Positions 1-11,700 of a DNA stretch of 64,000 nucleotides are shown here, piece after piece. The stretch's first letter is position 1; each line of letters opens with the position of its first letter. The stretch is from Magnolia sinica (taxonomy: Eukaryota > Streptophyta > Magnoliopsida > Magnoliales > Magnoliaceae), in the NCBI RefSeq assembly GCF_029962835.1, contig NC_080577.1:4030001-4094000 (forward strand), read 5' to 3'. Under the pieces are notes generated by a model. The model made no database searches and was not told where the DNA came from. It worked only from the letters and a program-made list of their open reading frames with translations. The translations under genes and the position numbers were made by a program.

Positions 1-47
1 ACATCAGCCAGGTCGGTGGTGTGTGACACACCAGCCAATCCGCTTCC
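1..47. mobile_element. right end of a foldback MITE, cut by the window edge (family A)
   Basis: The terminus GCCAATCCGCTTCC at 34-47 is identical to the right tips of the elements at 13,209-13,814 and 16,040-16,716. It is preceded by the same 'gtgtg.cacaccag' stretch. The left arm lies before the window, so the target duplication cannot be tested. Confidence 0.7.
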
Positions 48-104
48 AAATAAACGAGGGTTCTGGCCTTTACTTAAAGCAGAAGAAACATTGTTTTACG
101 CAGT

Positions 105-540
105 GGCCCGGGTCTGTGGGTCCCACCATATCCTAAATTTAATATCTATTCCGTTCATAATATTCTATGCTCGACGTTAGGTGTTATAGTAAAAAAAAGA
201 CTAGATACGAAACTTATATGGGACACACCAAATGGAACGGTATGAATGCGATGCCCACCATATGGGAGCTACCATGTGGTGTCTCTTACATCCAAACCGT
301 TAATCAGGTCTCACCGACCAGGATGAAGAGAATATAAAGAATTTTGATCCTTGATGAAAGGGAGAAAAATAAAAACTTACGCTAGAGGTTTTGAGAGCCA
401 TTTAACATTTTTTTTTCCGTTGTTATAGCACATGTTAGCTTTTAATCAAGCTTATCGTTTGTTTATCCGGTTTAAACAGTGGCTTTCATCTCATGGACGG
501 AGTAGATTTCACATGTACCGCGTGGTGGCTACAAAAAACT
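105..540. mobile_element. degenerate foldback element
   Basis: A left arm with 'tgtgggtcccaccat' at about 115 and 'ccgttcat' at about 151 faces a right arm with 'catggacggagtagatttcacatgtacc' around 493-520. The middle carries the core phrases of this superfamily ('gatgcccacca', 'ccaaaccgtta', 'ttgatcc'). Ends are approximate and no target duplication was found. It looks older than its neighbour at 632. Confidence 0.5.
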
Positions 541-631
541 TCTCTGTTTTACCGTGCAGGTGGTACAGACGATTCTGGTCCGTGGGTGCCGGATCCCATG
601 CAACACCTCTTCTACCAAGTGCGTGCGGGAC

Positions 632-1168
632 GGGAACGGATTGGCTACTCGCCCTGCCATCAGCCCCGTGGCTGGTGGTCGGTGCTATGTGGGCCCCACC
701 ATCATGTGTGTGTTTCATCCATTCCGTTCATACATTTTTTAAGATTATTTTAGGCTTGATCCAAAAAATTAGAGGAATATAAATCTCAGGTGGACTACAC
801 CACTGAAAAACAATAGTGATTGGATATCCACCATTAAAATCCTCCTGAGGCCCACTGTAATTTTTATTTGACATCCAATATTTTTATTAGTTCATACAGA
901 CCCAGATGAAGGTAAAAAACAAAGATCAGCTTGATCCAAAACTTTTATTGTCCCCAAAAAGCTTTTAATGGTCTACATTCGTTCAACACTGTTTCATGTA
1001 ATGTGGTACAATGGAGATTGGGATATACCTCATTTTGTGTTTATGTCGTAAAATGATCTAGAAAAATAAATGGACGGCATGGATGAAACACATACATCAT
1101 GGTGTGGCCCACATAGAACCGTCCATCAGCCATTGGCTGGTGGCAGGAAGAGTAGCCAATCCGTTTCC
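632..1168. mobile_element. foldback MITE, family B copy 1, 537 bp
   Basis: The left tip GGGAACGGATTGG and right tip CCAATCCGTTTCC are inverted repeats of each other, and the inverted similarity runs inward for roughly 100 bp (compare 640-740 with 1,069-1,160). Flanking 9-mers GTGCGGGAC (623-631) and GGGCGGGAC (1,169-1,177) match at 8 of 9 bases, which suits a Mutator-type target duplication. The copy at 24,616-25,153 is 538 bp long. No transposase is encoded, so it is non-autonomous. Confidence 0.8.
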
Positions 1169-1173
1169 GGGCG

Positions 1174-1405
1174 GGACGCGGATTGCGTACTACCCGCCCG
1201 TCTGTAGCCATGGGCAGTTCTATTGGCGGACCCACCATGGTGTATCCGTTTATCCACGCCGTCCATCCCTTCTCTCATCTCATTTTAAGGTATGTGAACA
1301 AAAATAAGGCAGATACAGCGCCCAAGCCGACAACACCAAATAATAAGCTTAGTTACATTAAATGCACAAGCATTAAATGCAAGAGTCGTACGTTTCCCCT
1401 TCAGG
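1174..1405. mobile_element. left half of a family C foldback element
   Basis: From GGACGCGGATTGCG at 1,174 the sequence follows the left arm of the complete element at 12,252: 'gggcagttctattggcggacccacc', 'ttttaaggtatgtg.aca.aaata.ggcagat', then 'attaaatgcaa'. The matching right arm is missing. The family B element at 632 sits exactly at its tip. Confidence 0.6.
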
Positions 1406-2788
1406 GTTGTTTTTTCGCTCATAACTCGAAATTATCTAAGATACCGCATGGATAAATAGATATCAACACAGTTCGCCGCGCCACATAACTGACCCTTCGT
1501 GGCTAGAGAAGGGCGGAGTTAGTGTGTAATATATAAAGTCTGTGGGACCTACTATGTTGTGTATGTAAAATTCATTCCATTTCAATTGCAGATATTAAGT
1601 CCAAGTCAAAAAATCAGCTATGGCCTGCACCGCATGGAATAATGGGGGATGACACACACACACTTCCCCTACTATTTTCTCCGCATGGCCTTTTGTCATG
1701 GCCAGACTAGAATTAACTTGAGTTCAACCCGTTTACTTATGGCCCATGCCTTTGGATCTCATCCTTGTTCGAGCCTGATTAACTTAGCTTGGGCCCTTCT
1801 TTTATGTTGGTTTTGCATCTGTAAGTTTTAAACCCCATAAACAACCATGTCACAACACAAAAGATAAAATCCTGTTTCAGGAGTAGGATTGAATACGGGC
1901 TTAGCTGGCTCAACAAGCCCACGCTTTGGTCTGGGTTTTGGCTTAGTCTTTAGGTTGATGAATCTGATCAAGCGAGGATTTGTAGCCTCATTACTAATCT
2001 TGAGTTACTTAGTGCCACATAATTCAACGCTAAGAAAATAGAATGATAAGATAATAAAATGTATCAATGATCCATATCTAACGTTAAATAGGCCAGGCCG
2101 GGTCATTGGGTTTTGGCTCCGCAAAGTGACGCGAGCTTGGACTGAAATGTTAGGCCTGTGGTGGGTCAGGCTCAGGCCCAAAATTTAAGTCTGTTTTTAA
2201 ATCGGGATGGGCTCAGGCTTTGTCTAAAACCCCGTCAACTAGGCCATGATGCGGAATGGGTCAGAGTCATCTGAGTCCCGAGTCATCAATACAGCTCGAC
2301 GAGCGTTTGCCTGTAATTTGTGAGTTCTCAGCTATGAAATATTTAAGTGCTACATATTGAGAATACTATTAGTATTACATAAATGTCTATGGTGCAGTGA
2401 GTGGGATAAACATCCATCAAACATAGAAACTAGACCGTGCTAATCATGGTGGCGACGATGAAAACATACTCTCTTCTTCTTCTGTTTTTTTTAATACCAA
2501 GTACAGATCATTAGAGCTTTCTAACACACTTGCAGAATGAACCAGTACACATGACCATACGGCGGGTAAATTCGGATTTCTCCACTGGTGTGCTCTACCA
2601 TGAATGGCCCATGGTGCAAAAATCATTCTAGTTGAACCGTGGCCCACTAAGAAGGGGACCTACCAGATGGATGATCACGAATCACTGACCGTAAAACCAT
2701 GTGTAGCATAATGTGGCAGTGAACCATAATCGGCTCAATCTGTGACTGGTTAGAGTTAGCCTCCATGTATAGATATACCATTATCAGA
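1406..2788. other. intergenic flank downstream of the acyltransferase gene
   Basis: There is no gene with coding character here. Around 1,740-2,280 there are scattered GGCCC/GGCTC/AGGC-rich phrases such as 'ggccaggccgggtcattggg' and 'ggctcaggc', typical of decayed plant repeat DNA, but I could not define ends. The stretch 2,640-2,788 is the immediate 3' flank of the minus-strand gene. Confidence 0.5.
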
Positions 2789-5700
2789 TCATTTAGGGAG
2801 GACAGCTTCCTTGATGAGCTTGAGAGAATCGGTTAAGTCTTCGCAGAGCTGGCCAGGATCCGGAACCGCACACTCATCTATTGCAAGAACCATCTTCACT
2901 TTGTCCATGTAACTCTGGAAGTGAATTGTGAGGGCCTGCCAAATTTCCAATAGATCAAGAAACTGGGACTTCAAGAAAATTTCTAGCAATTCAGGAAAAT
3001 GAGATTTTGAGAAAATTGCGAATTCCAAATTATGGGTGAGCCAGGATCAATCAAGGGCCTCAAATCAACTGTGCTATGAAGCTTGACTCTAGCACATGTT
3101 ATAAATGAAGCTATTGTAGCCTTTACATGGCTAATTTCTGCCCATCCACCACATGAACTCTTTTTAAGTATAAGACAAAAGACATTTCTGATTTTGCGTC
3201 AAGAGAAGAGCAAAACACGGGGGTGATCTGGACAATAAATCTGGTAGGCCACCACATGGATGGGCCATAGACTAAATATCCTAGTTATTGGTTGAATCCA
3301 TCCATCAGAATGTTATGAGATTTGCCTGTGGAATGTGGACTGGTTAACATTTGTAAGTCAGCCATCGTCTAACCATCCTTTTTGTTTTTCTGGACAGCTG
3401 TTTGGATGACTGCCACTGTCTGATCACCATGCCATTTGGGTTATGGCCCATCCACATAGTGGTCCACCAAATCGAAGTTCCTGATTAATACACACCATTG
3501 CAACATGTAGCAGATGTTTTGGAGTGCGCTTCATGGAACCAAAGAAAGTACCAAAATTGAAAATATAAATAGGATAAAATGCTTGATGAGGCATGAGTTT
3601 CAGTAGCATAAATGTTTCTTCATAGTATTAGCCCGAGAAATCTGATGAATGACTCTTCGAGAGAGATACTTACATGCGGGTGCCCGTAAACACTGGGCGC
3701 AAGGTAGACAATTGGATGGCCATAGAAACTGATTTCTTCCAAGGGTCCAATGATGTTAGAAAAGGACATTGTTGTGTTTGAGAGGACTCTGTGAGATACT
3801 GATGCCGCTGCCTGTTATACATGAAAGAAAATGCACAATCAACCTTTGAATTTCTCATATTCAAGTGGAGGAGAAAGAATTCATATGAATCTGTCCAAAG
3901 TTCACCATTATTTAGTAATATTTAGTAAAATGTGCTGGGAAAAAACAGAAGGAACCAACATTTAGGAATTGAGGTAGTGCATTTTTGTACTATTTTAATT
4001 CCCAAAACCAAAATAAGTGTAATCATATCAATTTTCCCCAAAGAAATAGATTCATATCAGGGGCAGCAATGGCAAGCCGGGGTTGGCTCGAAAGCCTTGG
4101 CCCTAGCTATAGCCCTACAGGAATGGCCTATGAGGGAAAGTGTGAGATGATCAAAGGACATCAACTAGACAGATTGGATTGTCCAACCACTGTGATATTA
4201 CATGGTTCCCATCTACGGCTGGGCCCATCAGATGAAAATTTTGCGTCGTTCATCCAAGCAGGCATGTTAAGCAGAAAGCAACCCTATGTTTAAATTCAGA
4301 ACTTTTTTTAGTAGAAAATGGTACCTTAACGCCAAAGCACCGAAGGAGTAGAGTGGAACTCGAGGATGTAAAGAGAGATTCAAGAGAGAGCTTCTTTCGA
4401 TCCACAATTTCTTTTGCTTTGCGAATATAATCCAGAGGATCGTCTCGCATTTGAATGGAGAATGGAAGGATTATATATCCAAGCAAATTGCCCCACTTGG
4501 CGTCTGTCTTCTCCTTCTCCATCATGTCAGCCAAGGCCTGTTTGTTGTCAATGTGAAATGGGTCATTTGAATAGAGATTCAAGGAAGCATGCTTGTCATT
4601 CTCATAATTCATAAAGATCCCAAAACTGGGCTTTGTACATGCCAGGAGAAAGGCTAATGTGTCATATGCTCAAGATCCATGGTCCATCAGTTGGGATTCC
4701 TACATGTATATGCCCTGGCCCAATAATCAGGCCGGTAACTCATGGGCCACAATGCTTGAAACAAATGGAAGCTTAAAGAACCTCCAAGATTTTCTTAGAC
4801 ATATGAATGGACTGGATTGGTTTTTGAGCTAGGAGAACCACATAGGGTGCACTTGATGGACAGCTTGGATATTTGGTGTAGAGGGGCTGCCCTGAACATG
4901 TGTGGTATTAGCAAATCTTATAAGTGAATCCCCATGACAGAGTGGAAAAGAGGAAATTAGGTGGGAGAAAGAGTGGAAGAGACTCACATGAATTCCTGGT
5001 GCTGCTCTTATGTTGACAAGAACTGTCGCTCTGAGTCGAATATTAGTAGGAAGATTAGATTTTCCTCCATTTTCCTCACCCTTTCCTGAAAGGAAACAAG
5101 TTCTTTTAGCCTGCATTTGGTTGCACCGGTTTTATGATTAATCAGTCTAATTTGGAACAAATTTTCATGATAATTCATGAAATTTGGTGTAAACAAACAC
5201 GCCCTTAACATTTAAGTTAGTGTTATCGACTAATGCATCATCAACATATACTGGATTGGTTAGTTCTTTAACATTGGCTGGTTCTCAAGGTCTCATTTAT
5301 TGCTGGAAGCAGACGAACCCACAACCAAATAATTGAGCCAACCAGATCAGAGCTAACGTCCATCCGTCGGGCTATTGATTAACAGGGACCAACTAGTCTG
5401 TTTGGTCATCGATGACCCGACCATTCATCTAGTGGACCATACCTTGGATGGATCATAGTATAAAAATCAAACAAAATGGACAGTCTTAGCCATTTTGATC
5501 AATCTGCTTGTTCCTGTAGCTGACTGTGGACCCCCTTTTTTTCTTTTTTCTTTTCATCACCTATTTGGAGGCCATTGATTATAGACGGTAAGAATCATTT
5601 GAACTGTGATTTCTAGACCATGTCCCAACCTCAGTACCCTGAATATGAACCGTTCATCAACATTTATTTACTCCCAAAGAAAATGTGATTGCTATTTAGA

Positions 5701-8700
5701 GTGCTCTTAGAAATTCATTTCAATCAAGAGGCTCACCAAAGCTGCTCACCCCTTCTGCCCCACAGCCCCCACTATCACAGGTAAGAGATCTTCACCATCC
5801 ATAAAAACGTGACATAGGTTGTAAAGACTCTGGATCTCTGATGAATGATATTCTTGCAATGTGGCCCATCTCCACTAGGGACTTTCTAGATGAATGGTCT
5901 GGAGCATCATATGGTGGGGCAGAAGTAGCAACGGCTTTGATAAGCCTCTAGGAGTGAGCTTCCTTAGCATTTATGAGGCTAGAGTATAACCGTATCTCCT
6001 GCTGAGGTAACGACTGAGGCCGGCCGTCGTAACTGCCAACAGAACATCGTTTACTGTCTGAAAATTAACCGAAAACAGAGTAAAAATTAATCAGCTTAAT
6101 GGAATCACAACTCCAGAGTTTTTTTTTTTTGTTTTGTTTAAAATGAATAGATTGAAGATTGATCAACTACAATCTGTCGCACATGACTTTCACGTGCAAC
6201 CAAATTCAAATGGCAATAGGGGAGTGCGTGGGACCCATGCTCGTCATAAGGTGTTCCCACCAGTAAGATCACTTGGTTCGGAAATCAGGCTAGATCACTC
6301 ATCAGGTGTGCCACACCTTACTTATTACACAGCTGCCCACCTCATGAATTAACGGGTCAGATCTTCGTGCCAGCTGATCTTCATGGTATGGCCCACATTA
6401 TAAACGGCTGGGATATTCCACACACATGACATGCTGGCACGAGAGCTGGGTTGCATGAGAAAGTCGAGTGGGGCTTGTGGGTGATCATTCCTTGATAATT
6501 TATCAAACCCAAGAAAATGGTGTTCACCATTTTTTAGATGGTGTCCCATCCACCGTTCACATACATACTCGTCAATTCAAGACTGTCCAAATCTTGGAGC
6601 CATTGGGGATGGACCAGAGTCTGAAAATCAAGGTTGTCCGACACCCCTAACATTAACGGACGGTCAATATAGTTTGATTAGTGGTCCAAATTCAACTAAC
6701 AAACTCAGATTGTTATGATTGTCTGATCAGCGTGAATTTTGTCCAATGCTCCATCACAACACGGCCCGTATTTGCATTGGCATGATTTTCCCTTTTTGGC
6801 CCCACATACTCTACAGCAGCTGTTTTAAATAGTGGGTAAAACGCTCAAGGTCAACTGGGGCCATTCATGTTATTAGTGTGACATCCACTCCGTCCATCAG
6901 ATGAGCCTTCTCATTCTCACCGTACATTCAAAAAAATCACCCCAATCTAAACGTCTGGTGGTCCACACAACAGGGTACAATGTAAAATCATGATCAAAAC
7001 CTATGTATATGTGTCCCTTCCGAGTTATTATGAATCAGGCTGATTTTTGGAATGTCTACTCATTCTGATGACACGCACTGATCGGGTAAAATGAAATATA
7101 AACATCACCGTGGGCCACGCATACAAACCCGTGATTGGCCCTCTCCATTGTTTCCTGTGGTGTGACCCACCGGAGTTGTGGATGGAGCTGATTTTTCTCC
7201 CCAGCTCTAACATGGAGGGGTGAGCCTGATGGATAGAGCGAATGTTACTTGCTCAGTACACTAGGCCCACATGCTCAAGTGTTTTAAGTGATGCTTGTCG
7301 TCGAGTGTTTGATGATTACACCCGGCAACAACCGGGTGCACATGGAACCGAACCGGTAAATCAGACCCGAATGACTGACCACATAATTTGGTCTGGTTCT
7401 AAAGTGTACCGATTTCAATTCCAGTTCTGGAAATCAAAGAACCACGGCTAGTTCAGTTCAATTTTTGGTTTGGGTTTATGTAGAACTAAACTAAATTGGA
7501 CAATTAAACCAAACCTGGAACTGAACTCCTTAGTTAAAAAAAATTTAAATTTAAATTTTAAAAAGAAAAAGTAAAAAGAGTAAAAAAAGGAAAAGCAAAA
7601 AAGTAAAAGTAAAATCTAATCCTTCTTTATTCTCCACTTCTTTCGGCGGCCTCTCTCTCAAGAACTGTGCGATTGGGCTGGATTATAAAAAAAAAAAATT
7701 TATGCAATTAGGCTGTGTTATAAAAACAAAACATGCAATTAGACTAGATTATAAAAAGCCCATAATCGTAGAATTGAACCAGATCCAAACTGGTTTTGTT
7801 AGGGCCCGTTTTCAATTTGGTTCTAGGGTGCAAACGGTTTGATTCCGATTCTAGTTTTCCTAGAATTGTTAGGAATGGTTCAGTTCCAGTTTCACCTCAT
7901 AATCAGACCAGACGGAACCATGTGTACCCCTAGTTAATACAACACCAAGCCCTGTGGCACCCACCCAAGCAACACCTGTTAATACACACCATATCCAATC
8001 TTCCCCGTGGTGGGGTCCACCCCAGTTGTGTTTATGGCTGGATTTGGCTTCCATATATAACATGATAGGCCCAAAGAGCTTGATGTTTCCTTTAGCTTCT
8101 ATCATCAGTAGGCCCACTTACCAAATTCATAGCATTCTTCACCATCTTTACGTCATCGAGGCTCAGGGTGCGATGCACCAACCGTTTTCGGTTGAACTCA
8201 ACACCCTCGGCGCCTTTTAGCGGCGTTTCGGTGTCTTTTAAGAAAACTGCTGTTGCCGCGAATAGCAAAACGTCCACCACCGTATTCCATAACCGCCGGA
8301 TTACCGCCCACAGATCTGCCAAGAACGGCACAAAACCGCTCCGCCTCGAAACCGGCCTCCGGTTTTTCGGAATCGTGGGCAGGGATTCGGGATCGGCGGT
8401 TTTCCGAGTGCAGGCGAAGAGTAGCGACATGAGCGACATGCCGTCGCCGAGCGAATGGTGGGCTCGGAAAACCCCTACAGCCTCGGCTTCGGTGGTTTTC
8501 AGGTTGAGGAGATGGAGATCCCAGAGCGGTTTCGACATGTCGAGGGTGCTTTTCGTCAGGCGGGCGACGTAGTCTTCCACGAACTGGTCGGGATCTTCCA
8601 TATCCAGATCCAATTCTGGTATGACGACGTGGTTTTCCAAAACCACCTTTGTCGGAAGCCACTTGTACGGTCGGCCCTTGCCGTCCGCCACCTGTTTTGA

Positions 8701-11700
8701 AATTTTGATATGCATCAAAAAGTGGCGGGAAACGTATTTTGTAAAGTCGTAAGAGGTTTGCTAGGACGCCAATGGACAGGATTGCCCAACGACTTCCTGC
8801 GACGGGAAGCTAGGTGGGGCCCACCGTAATGTTTGTGAAAAATTCTTCGTGTCCATCCGTTTTTCCATATCATGTTAGTTCATGAGCTCAAAAATAAGCC
8901 AGATCTAAAAACTCAAGTAAGTAGACCACGTGACAGGAAACAGTGGGGATTGTACGTACATTGTTGAAACATTGATGGAGCAACAGGAGTTTTGGATCGG
9001 GCTAGTATTTTTTGTTATTTCAGTTCATCCTAAGGAACGCATGAACGGTGTAGATGGCATGTAAACATTATGATGGGCCTTAAGAAGGTTTCAACGGTAA
9101 ACATTACCCTACCCCACTGTTTCTGTATTGCGGCCCACTTGAGTTTTGGATCTAACTCATTTTTTAACCCATATCTTAATATGAGCTGGCAAAATGGATG
9201 GACAAGTGAGTTCGTCACTAACATAGATTGGACCAACCTAACTTCCTTTAGAGGAAGTTCGTGAGAAGGCTTCACGGGCAATTCTCGCCCCAACCTAACC
9301 TCCTAAGCTCAGGTAAACCACACCATAGGAAATAAGAGGAATTGAAAAGGTTAGACCACACACAAACATCACGATTATACACTAGAAGCATTTCAACGGT
9401 GGGCATCATTTTTCACACGGTTTCCTTTAAGTTGGTCCACTTCAAATATATATGGATCCATCTCATGTTTAGGGTCCACTAAAATGAGCTAGTGGAACAT
9501 CTAAAACTGTGTAGATATAAGACATACAAAAGGGAAGACCCCAACAAAGCTTAGGGCTGCATGAAGCAACTGCAGGCCATCCACTTTGGGAACACTAATC
9601 TCATGCAGGAAGTGGATTAATTGCCGGCGACCGTCATAAGCTAGGTGGGACCACCATTATATATGTGGGAAATTTACCTCGTTCGTCCATTTTGTCAGCT
9701 TATTTTACGACATGAAAATGAGGCAAATCTAAAATTCTAGTGAATTACCTGGCAGGAAGCATAGCAGATTCAATGCCCACCATTGGAGCATTCATGGGGC
9801 CACAGAAGTTTTGGGTCAAGTTAATATTTTTGTGTTTTCAAATCCCACCTTAGGAACAGTTTGGATGGCATACAACATCACCAAAAGGTTTCAACAGTAG
9901 GCATCTCCTTCCCCAGTTTTTCTTGTCATGTGGCTTACTTGCAGTTGTGGAACTACTTCATTTTTTACCTCTTATCTTAATCTGAGCTGGAAAACTGTGT
10001 GGGTAAGATAGATTTCTCACAAACATTATAATGGGCCACACCTAGTTTTCAACCATGCACAGCAATAACTTACGATCAGGGCCGTATGACCTAGACAGCT
10101 CTCTCTTAGGATGTGGATTGAGTATTGCCCCTCTCAACACTGACCTTCCTAAGCTGAGGTCAATCAAATCTTGCCACATAAGCTCAGAAAGAGGTCAATG
10201 CAAACAATGGCATTATCCAATCCACGTCCCCTCTCTTACCAATAGGTCACATTGGGGTTTAATTAAGATTACCTGCAGCACCCCAATGCAGATTACCCAG
10301 TGACTTGACTCAGTGTGGCCTATAATCATGATGTATGTGTTTTTTCCACACCATGCATCCATCCATTTTTCATGGGCCCCAAAAAGTGGTAGCTCCAAAG
10401 CTCAAGCGGACCTCACTACAGGAAATAGTGGGGATAATGATGCCCACAGTTGAAGGGCCCACCATGATATTTATTTGCCATTCAACATGATCATAAGGTC
10501 AAAAGGAGTTGGATGAAGGGACAAGAAAAATAATCGCTTTATCTAAAATTTCTGTAGCTCTTAGGAACTTTTGAACAGTGGACGTTCAACTGCCACTGTT
10601 TCCTATGGTGAGGTCCACTTGAGCTTTTGACCTACCTAATTTTTGAGCTTATGCTCTAAAAGGAGAGGGTAAATTAGATGGATGGCGTGGATAAAACACA
10701 TACATCACAGTGGACCCCACGGAGTCGGGTCACCAAGGAATCCATGTCCACACCACTCTTTAATATTCCTACAACCCTATAAGCTCTATGACCCTCACGT
10801 GATATACGTGTTGTATCAACTATCTACAAAGTTAGTATGTTTTAGGGCATGAACCAAAATATAAGGCAGATCCAAATCTCAAATGACCCTAGGAAGCAAT
10901 AGGAAAATGGACACCCACTCTTGAAACCTTCCTACGGCCTCCAAAATAACAATATCAGCTTCACCCAAAACACATATGCCCCGAAAAAGCTTTTGTTTTT
11001 TTGGTGGGCATTTATTCACTACCATCCCATGGGGGGTGGCCCCACTTGAGTTTTAAATCTGCCTCATGTTCGGCTCATGTCCTGAAAAGAGCTCACCAAA
11101 AGGACGAAAAAAGTGGATATAACATGGACATGGCCGACAAAACTAAATGCCACACGGAGCCCTAGGTAATTAATCGGTGGACTGTGACAACTCCTATTTA
11201 CTCAAGAATGTGACGTCGCATGGAGTGGAGAGAAACGAAAACGCATGCAATAACATTTCATGTAACTGAGGCGTACGTCACTTTCGTTGAAGTGGCAGAA
11301 AGTTTTAATGTGGATGTGATCCAACCCCTCCATTAAGTGTGCCCTACAGTGTTTGAATCGATGCAGCTTAGGTGAGTCCGGGGTAACAGCTTAGTGGGTG
11401 AGTACCTGACCATGAGACCACCTTCATGTATGTGTTATACATCTAAACCGCAGGAAACAGTGGTTATTGAACGCCCACCGTTGAAAATTTCCTAGGGGCT
11501 ACCATAATGATATACACAAATATCAGCTTGATCCAAAACTTCTTTTGGCCTACGAGAAGTTTTTAACTGTCAATGACTATTGTCTCATGTGGTGTGGTCC
11601 ACTTGAGATTTGGATCTGCTTCATTTTTTGGGACCATGCACTAAAATAAGCTGGAAAAACTGATGGATTGAGTGAATATACAACACATTCATTAAGGTGG

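Noticed and set aside
8168-8572. 134-residue open frame on the plus strand, and a 154-residue one in another minus frame (8,198-8,662)
   Set aside because: Both are shadows of WSD exon 2, which carries the recognisable protein with HHSLGDG in its own frame.
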